Positions 54,750 through 64,000 of a DNA stretch of 64,000 nucleotides are shown in pieces. The stretch is from contig CM056588.1 of the NCBI GenBank assembly GCA_029721435.1, positions 40,565,430 to 40,629,429 on the forward strand, written 5' to 3'. The DNA comes from Gymnothorax reevesii. Taxonomy: Eukaryota; Chordata; Actinopteri; Anguilliformes; Muraenidae. How positions within the stretch are numbered: position 1 is the stretch's first letter; each line of letters starts with the position of its first letter. The position numbers and the translations under genes are program-made. The notes beneath the pieces are model-generated. The model saw only the letters and a list, made by a program, of their open reading frames with translations, was not told where the DNA came from and searched no databases.

Positions 54750-56700
54750 CATGTAACAAATGAATCCCAAATCAATTCACCATGGTATCAAGAACCATGA
54801 GACCTTTTTCTCACATTACATATTTCCTGTGCAAAAAAAAAAAAAATAATAAAAAATTAATTAAATAAAACTGTCTCCAACTCATAGGTAATGATACCAA
54901 ATTTATTGAAGTACGTCTTAAACGAGATAGCTGGTAATCAGAAGCTTTTAATGATATGCTGTCACTTTCTTTTTTACTTATCTTGTGAAGAAAAAAGCAA
55001 AATTACCAACTTTTCTCAAAGAACAAAAGTGTGCAAAAGTCTAAGGCACCAACAATTTCTTTTAAATTGAATTTGATCCTGGACGTTCCTTTATTTTTGT
55101 TTTGAGAATTAGTGGAGACATAGAAGAGTTGCATGCAGAAATCTTGAGGGGAGAATTTCTGCTAAAGATTAGCCAGATTTTTAAAGGAAGTATTCAGGCA
55201 TCTGGAGGGTAGAGACAGCGTACTGGAACATCTAGAATGTGAAAGAATTTATTTATGACCCTGGTTGAAGGAAATGACTTCAGCAGGCTTCACATGCCAC
55301 GCGCTCGGTGTCCTCAAATGGCCCACCCGCTCCTGCAGACTATAATGGCGTCACTTTTCAGCGGCTGCAGACTGCAGTCTAGCTCGGATTTCGCGCAGGC
55401 TGGAACTCAACTTAATTCCTAACGGCTGACAGCTCTCAAAAATTTAACGAGCTAATATTACTAGCAGAATTATTATGGTAACAAAAATGATGAAACCCAG
55501 ATTTTGTCAAAGCACATGAAAAACGGAATGAATGAAGACAATACAAAAAAATATTAGCCAGCCTTATACTAAAGCCTACGGTGTTTGGTTATATTTTCGG
55601 TGAGCAATACGGGTGGGGACGATAGCTTTTGCTAGGGCATACAGAACCGCTACTCTAGAATTCTTACGAGAAACATTATAGCCCTATCTGTTTCCCGTTT
55701 TCGCATTATTTTGAAGCTGCCTTAAGATCGATTCGCGGTCAGATACACGTAGACGACTCACTGAAATACCAATGTTAATTCTCTTATCGCTGCCCTCGAA
55801 ACGAACCAGCGCCAAAATGCGGGATTAAAATGCAGTCCGACTGTCGCTGGATTACCTCTGAGCTCAAATATAGCCGTACGTATGTATAAACTGCATAGTC
55901 AAAATAGGCGAGCTGGTCTGGCTGTCTGGATAGAAACTTGCTCTTTCCAGATCACCTGGAGACACAACTGCAGTGTCTGGTTTCCATGTTCAACCCAGCG
56001 CTCCCTAATACCGCATGATTTAGCATTATTTCACATGAAAATTACGATGGCTATATTGCCTTTTTTTTTGTCAAGCTGGCATTAATAACACCAAGCGTCA
56101 CGAGTTCAATGCCGCATTTATATGTGATGCAGAACTAAATTTAGTTCGCAGAATGAAAATGATCTGATGACAAAGTTAAAATCCAACAAGCGACAGTAGT
56201 TTAAAACAGAAAAAGGCTGACAATTGGCTATTTTAGTACGGAATTAAGCAACTTACGGAAGAAATAGCAGTCCAACATGAGGCGAATGTATTTAATGTAT
56301 ATGAGTGATATTGCACGGCAGAATGACGCTTGTCAACAACTGACATTTTGTCCGTCCACTGGCGGGGAAATGTTCAGCAGACACCTGCTCGGTCTAATGC
56401 AAGTAATTATTATCACAAAACTTATGTTTACGATTGTCCACCTCAGAACAGCACATTTCCTCTTACATACATTGAAGCCGTTTATCCAAATGTGGGGATC
56501 CAGTGGGCATAACAAGGGTTCGCGTCTATGTCGTCTGAAGGTGCGGCTTTTGCGAAGCCCAACCAATTAAAACGCTGGAGGCAATTTTAGCCTTTATAGA
56601 TTGGAGTACAGCGTCACGGGTTTATGATGACCTTAGATTACATTCGGAGAAGTATCACTATGTTGCGCTCGTAGTTTTTTGAAGGGCACACGCACTCGAA
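54750..56700. other. Intergenic upstream of cox8b
   Basis: The stretch 55020-55250 includes GTGCAAAAGTCTAAGGCACC, which resembles the end of a Tc1-type element. Otherwise no feature recognised. The last part, CpG-containing and free of repeats, should include the cox8b promoter. Confidence 0.5.
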
Positions 56701-56773
56701 CACTGGCATTGCCCGCGCCTTCTTCACTCGCCGAGTAGGATTTTAAAAGCTAAATAAGGCCAAAGACGGAATA

Positions 56774-56884
56774 ATGTCGGGCTTTAATCGTTCCTTCCAT
56801 TTGCTGAGAACCACACTGAGAACCACCATCACTCCTAAAGCCAACATTACGGCGAAGCCCGCCAAGCATGTACTTTCTTTCGGG
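56774..56884 (+). CDS. cox8b: cox8b exon 1: presequence and mature N-terminus
   Basis: ATG at 56774 is the first in frame after a short leader. The exon has 37 codons and ends at GGG before the donor GTAAGT. No upstream ATG in this frame extends it. Confidence 0.92.
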
Positions 56885-59800
56885 GTAAGTATGGCTTTGC
56901 CCTAGCGGTCTTCGGGAAACACAGCGGTACATTGCGCATTTCTCAGCTCTCCGAAGTGAGGGCGTTGGAGAGTTATTGCGCAGCGCTATTAAAAGTATTT
57001 TGGGTCTACGTGAATTTAAATAGCGGGTTCATTTAGTCGAAAATGCAGTGGCATGGCATCACTTAATAATTATTTAACCTTAATTTGCTTAATTTTACTG
57101 ATTAAATTTAATATCATATCTTGCATTCAGATACGTAACCGAACGTCGTGAGGACTGTAAATTTTGCGATTTGTTTATTTAAAATGTGTGATACTGACGC
57201 CATATTAAATCCACCCATCGCCATTGATCTTTCAAAGTCGCTCACGTACAAAGGAGGAAATTCGAAGTGGTGTGACAAAGAAACAATTCAGCTGGCGCCT
57301 TTTTAATATCAAGGCAGTATCTAGTGATCTGATCTGTCAAAATTTGTGGCTTAATTTTCAACGAATTGAATTCCAACCTGCATAGCCGACCAAAACACTA
57401 GGTTGACCTCATTTGCCCTTTGCACATACGATTCCCCTTTTATATTATGACAAGCATTACCTTATAGCGCAAGTTAAACATCGAATGCACGATTGGCGGC
57501 ATGTTTATATCTTTGTTTTAATAATTGTGTTTTCAGTCTGCGTTCATAATGGGCGAGTGGAATGAACGTGTTTGTACATGAAAGTTGGAAGGTGATGTTA
57601 CTGAGAGCAATAAGGGTCGTCGTTGTTTTAATTTGTGCAGATTTTGAGAATGTTAGGCAAGCTTGTGTAAATGAGTAATTTTGTGGAGCAGGTACTTTTT
57701 TTGCGAACAGTTTCATTGCATAGTTCCAAAATGGCGAGGGCATTTTTAATACAAAATGGTTGCCTATCAAATGAACTCACTCAATATTTTGCTGGGGCCC
57801 AGAGGCTTCCGGGAGGTTAATTTGGCTGTAAGACACCTGGTATACTATTAAACTAGATCAGGTGTGAACAGTGAAAGGTGGAAAATTTATTGGAATTTCA
57901 CATTTAAAGAACTGAACAAATTTCATTAGCAAAATTCATAACAATTGTCCTTAAAATACACATTGCCAAGTTTGAAATGAAAACATTTTGAACTACTGTT
58001 GACACAACACTTGAATCCCTATGAATGCACTGCCTGCTTTTGAGGGAGGTACACCAAGAAATTCTGTAAATTTGAAAAGTGAGCTGGGATATTCGGAGCA
58101 TGACATGTACATGGCGATTGTACTACCCACGCTATAAGTAGGTTTTGTCAGCAGTAATTTGCCTAAGCTTTATGGACTAGTGGTCCCCAGTCAAATACAT
58201 ACCAGCTAAATTTGAAAAGTCTTCCTCTGATCTGGTCCGGTCTGTATGAGCTTGGCTATGGACAGTCTGGGATATCTGAACTCTCTGAGTGAAATGTGGG
58301 GTTTGCCATTTTAAATACTGTTGGGGTTACAGGCAAGGGGACATTGCCAGTTTGGGTTTGACATTGAACGGGCCCTGCCCCATGCTGTGAGCCAAATTTG
58401 AGGGGGGAACAAAGTTCTCTCTCTCTTCCAACTTGGACCCAGCAATCGTACTGCTGAGATATCCAAACAATAGCAAGATCAGTCAACTTTAGTATTCCAT
58501 TTGGAAATAAAAAGACAAGTAACAAAAAAACAGGTAAAACATGTGTAAAATTAAACAAACGGGCCAGGTCACGCAGTAACGGAGTTACAAAATTGGTGTA
58601 TTTTGCATCATAGCTCCAAAACTAAGTAACATGGTTACAATTTGAATGGCTTTGTGAAGGTCTTCCCTAGTACTTCAAAAAACAAAATAGGGAATTTTGT
58701 GTAGCGGGGTTGTGTTTTACACGGATCCACGCGCAGAATCAGGAAGTCTAAAAGCTACCTAAAACACTAGGCAACCACTAAATCTGCTAACAGACTAATC
58801 AGAGAGAGAGACAGGGAAAATAAAAGCAATATTGTCTCTCGGGCCAATTTATATTATATAACTAGAACCCAAAACTACAGAGCAAAGCTCCGGAAAAGAG
58901 AAACGAAAACGAACTATGAGTTCAGTTAATTTGAGCGACTCGGGAAGGAAAAGGCCAGCTGTTCCCGATCGCGAAAAACAATGAATCTCTTTTGAAGCAC
59001 GAATTGAGAACGAAGAATCTCGAATGCAAGAACCTGGGCTTTGAACCACAAGAGTTGACAAAGCTGACAGGCAAATCCTAAACACTATGATGTAACTCGC
59101 AAAGACGAGGACTAAACCTGGAGGAGTTTGCTATAAGGACCTCCAAATACCGGCTCCAGCACGACCAAATGGCAACACTAAAGCGCCAACAAAAGGACAA
59201 TGTGTGATTTAAATAGACAAGAACGGATAGACAACACCTGTCGCAAGATGAGCAAAAATCACTCCCCCCAGGAGAAGAAATGAGGACCCCGCCTCCAAAT
59301 CATGACATTTTGTTCATTTGATTTATTTTGGGTGAAAACGACAAAAAACTGGTCGGTGATGCAGTTAGAACCGTTACCGACCAGTTTTTTTGCCGTTTTC
59401 ACCCAAAATAAATCAAATGAACAAAATTGGCAATTTGGTTTTTTTGAAGTATTAGGGAAGACCTACACAAAGCCATTTAAATCGTATCGCTCTCTTACTT
59501 CGTTTTAGAGCTCTGATACAAAATACACCAATTTTGCTACTCCGTTGCCGCGTGACCTGACCCAAGGGGATTAAAAATAAACGGAAAAAAGGGGAAAAAA
59601 ATACAGAGACAGAAAGGTAGTATTCAAATAATCGCTGTTTTCTTCCTTTCCTTGTTATTTGCTGTTGTTATCAATTTTTGGAGCAAATTTTTGATTTGTA
59701 CAAATTTATTGGTTGGTATCTGTTTGAGAGTGATGACAAGTTTTGAGAGATCATTTTGGAGATCAGTCAACTTTAGGGTACTGCAGTGCTTAACAAATGG

Positions 59801-60236
59801 CTGGTATAGCTGCTGTCAGGGTTTGTTTCCAAACGCAAGAAAATGCAATTGAACGTCTCCGAAAGTAGCTTACACATTTAGAAAGGCATTCTAAGACTTA
59901 AAAAAGAGGTGTGTTTTTGCTTTGCTTGTTTTTATGGTAAATATCTCCATAATTACGTCACATACACAGTGATGAACACTACTCGATTTCAAGTTTTTTG
60001 GCAAACAAGGTTTTCTTCAGATCTCAGAGTTCTGAATAGCTGGTAATAGCTGGCAAATAAGACTAGAAATTTAAGGTTGATAATGTTTGGAAGCAGCATA
60101 ATTGGTAAATAGGAGGTTATAAAATGTTGTATTTGCCCGGCAGGAACAGGCTATTGGGATGGTCACCATGTTCGCCATCATTCTGGTGCCGTCTGGATGG
60201 GTCCTTTCCCACTTGGAGGAGTACAAGAAACGCTGA
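56774..60236 (+). CDS. cox8b: cox8b: cytochrome c oxidase subunit VIII, complete
   Basis: Nuclear-encoded small subunit of respiratory complex IV in the inner mitochondrial membrane. It has no catalytic residue and contributes one membrane helix to the holoenzyme. Two exons, 56774-56884 and 60144-60236, join in phase 0 to give 67 residues. Residues 1 to about 24 are an Arg-rich presequence without acids (MSGFNRSFHLLRTTLRTTIT). The mature part begins around ITAKPAKHVLSFG, the helix is AIGMVTMFAIILVPSGWVL, and the tail is SHLEEYKKR. The ITAKPAK start, EQAIG and KK-rich tail resemble the heart/muscle isoform COX8B more than COX8A. Length is normal for the family. Two AATAAA signals follow. The 3.3-kb intron contains a nested transposon. 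No defect seen; cox8a is the only serious alternative name. Confidence 0.93.
58561..59563. mobile_element. Palindromic fold-back element, interrupted by an LTR
   Basis: The left end GGGCCAGGTCACGCAGTAAC is matched by the inverted right end GGGTCAGGTCACGCGGCAAC, and similarity continues inward. Without the insertion at 58700-59307 the element is about 390 bp and almost wholly palindromic. The centre is near 59365 (TTTTGGGTGAAAACG against CGTTTTCACCCAAAA). Confidence 0.8.
58700..59307 (-). mobile_element. 608-bp solo LTR nested in the palindromic element
   Basis: It begins TGTAGCGGGG and ends ATCATGACA on the plus strand; on the minus strand it runs TGTCATGATTTGG to CCCCGCTACA. TG...CA ends and the 5-base duplication TTTTG (58695-58699 and 59308-59312) mark an LTR integration. 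No internal genes. The TGTCATGATT start also occurs inside the 1034-bp LTR at 44.6 kb, hinting at a shared superfamily. Confidence 0.85.
60144..60236 (+). CDS. cox8b: cox8b exon 2: transmembrane helix and C-terminus
   Basis: Acceptor CCCGGCAG ends at 60143. The exon reads EQAIGMVTMFAIILVPSGWV and ends SHLEEYKKR with TGA at 60234-60236. Confidence 0.95.
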   Translation, partial: EQAIGMVTMFAIILVPSGWVLSHLEEYKKR

Positions 60237-60304
60237 AGCGGCGCAGAGGAACATAGATCCCTCAACAACCTAAGACTTTGTCCTGCCCCCCACAATCAAA
60301 GCCA

Positions 60305-60379
60305 AATAAACCTTTGTAAACAACAGACTGTACTCTGAGAATGAATGCTTCCCTGAAGCTCTACAACCTTGTCAATAAA
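60305..60379 (+). promoter_or_regulatory. Two poly(A) signals of cox8b
   Basis: AATAAA at 60305-60310 and 60374-60379, 70 and 140 bases after the stop, consistent with the very short 3' UTR of COX8 mRNAs. Confidence 0.75.
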
Positions 60380-60742
60380 TGTCAACCTTAAACAATTTGC
60401 TTGTCATTATTGAGTGGTACGAACCCCGGGTTTTCATCGTGGCCCAGGAGAGCTGGGGCGTTTCCTGAATTTAATGGAACTGGAGCAGTTAATTGCACGC
60501 GTCTCATTACTCAAAGAATCAAAGGGTCTGAACTGCTTGCTCATTTATAGGTGAAAACAATATCCTGCATGTCTCATTGCTTGCTGGGATCACAGAGCCA
60601 CAACTCAGCAAAAACCAAAATATAAGTCAATCCTAAATGCACAAGTTCATTTTTGATCCTTGCTCCTTTGATAATTGTCTGATGATTGTCGTCAGAGGGT
60701 GAGACTAAGCTGGGGCCTGCACCTTTGGCTAAAATAAAGCAT

Positions 60743-61544
60743 CAGGGCCAGTATTCAATTCAATACTTAGTCCAAGTAAAACTTAAACTTGGCTAAGAAA
60801 AATGCTTAATTTGTATTCAAGATGCGTCCAAGACATTTACTTAGTCAGACGATATCGAAGAAAATTACTTAGCCAAAATTATGACTAATTGACTGAGGGC
60901 AGCTTTTGCTTCAGCAATTTTTTTTTTTTTTTTTACGTTGATCGTCTGTCTGGGATCTGGACGCCTGGGAGATGTGGGTGGCGTCTCCATCTGTGCGCTG
61001 AAAAGCATCCTGTGGTGTAGAAATGCAGGGCTGTGCGCAGCCTATCCACGGGTGCGATTGGATGATTGGTATTGCCCTTGGGGGCGATGTCATCCTCCAT
61101 GAACTGAGTTAGGCGCAGGATCCCTTCCCTGTTAAAAAGATACCTTTTGATAAGTGCTGTATCATTTTACGTGTCGACTGGATGTAAACGCTGGTTTGCC
61201 AAATGCTGACGAAGTTCACGTTGATGGTTGAATTGAAGACGGAGGAGAGCAGCCATGATGATGCGTCTTGTCCTGACCAATGATTCTTTGAGAATGATCT
61301 TTTACTTAAGTGTCCCATCGGGACAAGACAAAATACTTAATTGTACGCACTTGAATACCAAAAATACTTCAGTACTTACATTTTTACTTAATATGACCGA
61401 GAATTTCATTTAGAATAAGTAAAATTCTCAGTCAAAAACTCAGCAAAATACTCAGCCAAAAGATTATTTGAATACCAACTTTGACCAATTTTTACTTCAG
61501 TAAAGCACTTAAGTATTGAACTGAACTCCAGCCCTGATGCCAAA
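60743..61544 (-). mobile_element. PIF/Harbinger-type relic with TIRs
   Basis: The left end reads GCATCAGGGCCAGTATTCAA. The reverse complement of the right end reads GCATCAGGGCTGGAGTTCAG. The minus strand from about 61125 to 60985 can be read ILRLTQFMEDDIAPKGN, then NHPIAPVDRLRTALHFYTTGCF. This resembles the N-terminal region of Harbinger transposases (..PI.P...LL.ALRFYATG.F). The rest of the enzyme and the Myb-like partner are missing. Confidence 0.6.
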
Positions 61545-64000
61545 GCTGCAAGCTGGGACTGACTAAGCAGCCATTATTCAAAGCTGGGCCACAGATAAGA
61601 GTTAACCTGTGTATAGGTCATCCAGTTATCATGACCTCATCTCATTTGTTGCTTTTTGTACTGCTCTCTAGTCTACATTCAAGATTGGTCGCAAACCTTT
61701 ACTCATCCGTATTAGATTTGCATGACCAGGACCATGCGGGTGCATACGGAAACCTTTGCAATAGGAAATTTAAAAAGGAAAACAAGTTGCAAGACTTTCT
61801 AAACAATGGGCCTTTTGTGCTCAGGAGAACAGTCAGTATTCATTCATTATTGAGTTGCCAGCATGATGCCAAAATATTACATAGATTATTGGGGGTTTCT
61901 TTTCAGTTGCATTACTAAATTATTACATTACATTGGTGTGAGTAACCCATAATTTTGGAAATTAAGCAGCACCAAAATAAACGAATCGCCTAAAGCCAGT
62001 GCACCTTAATCTCAAATGGAGAGGGAAGACGTTCATTTTTGTGAAAGCATTAGTCTGGAATACATGAGTAAATAAAGTGTAGTGATCTAACAGTATGGGA
62101 ATGAGGATACTTGGCACGATGATCAAAAGTTTTATCAGTAACCACTTCTCAAGAATCGCTTCCGGATCTACTGCATGTTTTTCCTTAAGCTGGCAGTGTT
62201 AGTTGTTACTCCAGTTTATCAACAGTTTTGGCTCAAGTCCTGAGCATGACGGTTGAATTTACTGAGCAACAATGACTACTGCTCGGGCGAAATTAGAGGA
62301 GGCACAAAACATCCCCTGAACTACTGGTTTGTCTTCCCCTGTTTTCAGTCATTTTCCTAAAATGTTTTAGAATGATTGGAATAATCTATCAGCATTTAAA
62401 TACAGCTCCCCCTCCTGATGCTGTTACAATGGTTTAAATAGTAAATTAAACATCTAAATTGAATTTACTCAGTATACCTTACAATAACAATAAGCTACTG
62501 ATAACTTTCATGTTGCTTACAGCACATTCTGCAATGTATGCCATCTAACCTATGCAACATTATCAACGCATATCCACGATTTTGAATAATGTTGTTATAG
62601 ATACAATCTTGTGTCCAGATGAAGCATTTTATTTCTCGTCTAAAAGAATACAGGAGGCACTGGATAATGATGAGTGTTTTTGGGAGTTCACACATTGTTA
62701 ATTTATATATTTAAAAAAAGATTGAAATCATGTCACAACAAATCAATTGTTTCCTTCCCCCCCCCCCCCCCCCCATTATCAGCCCAGCAGCCACCATAGC
62801 TGAGCAGTGCATGAGGTGAGATGATGGGAGACAAGGTCTGAACTACAACTCCCATAAGCCAATTGCTGCATCAAAAACTCCAGCTCACCACTGGCAAATA
62901 AAACCCATTATTGGCTCTTTTAAAATACAGTGATCTATTGAGTGGGATGGATCACATTTTACAGTGACAGATTACAATTCATTGCATGCTTTTAGCGGGC
63001 CCAAACAGCCTTTATCTGCATGAAACACATTTTATATGCATGTTTCGGAGAACCAGCTGAACTCTAGTTACACCAGCACCTATCAGCCAGTACTAGTGTA
63101 TAAATTATGCGAATAATTATCCAAGTAGTATTCTAGCTGGTCCTGTTCTAATTCACATGTACTCGCAGCACCCATAATAACTATAGAACCAACACAATAT
63201 AAAAAGTCAGTATTTATGATTGTGGCTATAAGAACAACTAACACGATTCCCACTACATTAAACTCTCTGGACACATGACCGAGCTCCAGTTCCTGCCGAT
63301 CAACGGATCTCATCATAGACGCACAAGCAGCAAGAACTCCCATTACCATTAACAACTCGTGTCTGTGCTGGTCTCGTATGTTGCATACTTTACTCTTTGC
63401 TCCCCCTGGTGACAATGCTATGGTGACAACGCAGAGCAAATTACCTCCAAATGTAACCTTACCAAGCAATGCGGTGAGTGTTCATGGTGCATTCCATTTA
63501 CCTTCCGGAGATTCAGGAAGGTTCTATCGGGAGTAGTCCAATGTGGCAATGCGCGAGTATGCGCGCGCAATTTATCGGAATAAAAACAACTATCAGTTAG
63601 CCCTTAGAGAATTTAGCGCCAAACCTGCAAAACCTTTAACCCAGCACAGTTAAATTTACTTTGCAACTGAACAGTTAATCTGGTTAATTATTTGAAAGTC
63701 TGTCGATACAATTTCAAGTTTTGTTCCATCCTTTTATTACAGGTCTTCGTATTTATGACCCATTTGTATCCATAGGGGTCTTTTTTCTTTCTTTTACAAA
63801 AATAAGGACAGCATGCTGTATGGGAAGCAGCTCGGAAATTCAGCTATTGGAATGAAAATAGCTCCCTCTTGTGGATCATTTCCAGCCAGCGAAAGTAAAA
63901 TAATCAGGGCTGAGAAGCAAAAACCCCAGGTTTTGCCCTTTGCCCTTCTCTGCTTTCTCCCCGGTTGTAACAGTCACCATATCCCAGTCTCTGCGCAATA
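61545..64000. other. No convincing gene
   Basis: A C-run at 62759-62774 and otherwise unremarkable sequence. The 95-residue frame at 61631-61918 and the 128-residue minus frame at 63083-63469 are not supported as genes. A gene off the right edge cannot be excluded. Confidence 0.5.

Larger units (their letters stand above)
56885..60143 (+). other. cox8b intron (3.3 kb)
   Basis: The palindromic element at 58561-59563 with its nested LTR occupies about 1 kb. The rest, 56.9-58.5 and 59.6-60.1 kb, shows no further exon. Confidence 0.75.

Overview
This window is vertebrate nuclear DNA, almost certainly from a ray-finned fish. It has three split genes with GT-AG introns, wide AT-rich non-coding stretches, many CA/TG microsatellites, and a transposon load of the fish type (Tc1, hAT and Harbinger elements and solo LTRs). 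Most apparent open reading frames are chance or mirror frames. The genes are read from small exons with matching splice phase.

Layout. (1) About 1-10440, plus strand: the 3' end of ppp6r3 (SAPS3), a regulatory subunit of protein phosphatase 6. Four clear coding exons (332-524, 7234-7359, 9777-9860, 9987-10038) and one likely further exon (122-261) encode its acidic C-terminus, followed by a 3' UTR with a poly(A) signal. (2) 10440-30060: a 20-kb intergenic region holding a decayed Tc1 copy, several nonautonomous DNA elements, and an intact Tc1 transposon with a 337-residue open transposase (25796-27305). (3) About 30060-36010, plus strand: a complete galanin gene (gal). It has a CRE/GC-box/TATA promoter, a 5' UTR exon and five coding exons for a 118-residue precursor of signal peptide, 29-residue amidated galanin and GMAP. 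The order ppp6r3-gal matches the known vertebrate arrangement PPP6R3-GAL. (4) 36-56.7 kb: no intact gene found. It contains a minus-strand exon-bearing relic of a C-factor-like short-chain dehydrogenase, a 35-bp minisatellite split by a 1.6-kb solo-LTR-like insertion, a dead Tc1 carrying a nested 1-kb LTR, THAP/SWIM-type transposon fragments, hAT fold-back elements, and two copies of an LTR-like repeat. (5) 56774-60379, plus strand: cox8b, a two-exon gene for a 67-residue cytochrome c oxidase subunit VIII. Its intron holds a palindromic element interrupted by a third solo LTR. (6) 60.4-64 kb: a Harbinger relic and sequence without a convincing gene.

The three genes are not functionally linked: phosphatase regulation, a neuropeptide, and a respiratory-chain subunit. 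The most informative parts of the window are the intact Tc1, the nested insertions with readable target-site duplications, and the dehydrogenase relic. I found no new defence, secretion or biosynthetic system. Family names rest on my recognition of motifs, since no database search could be run.
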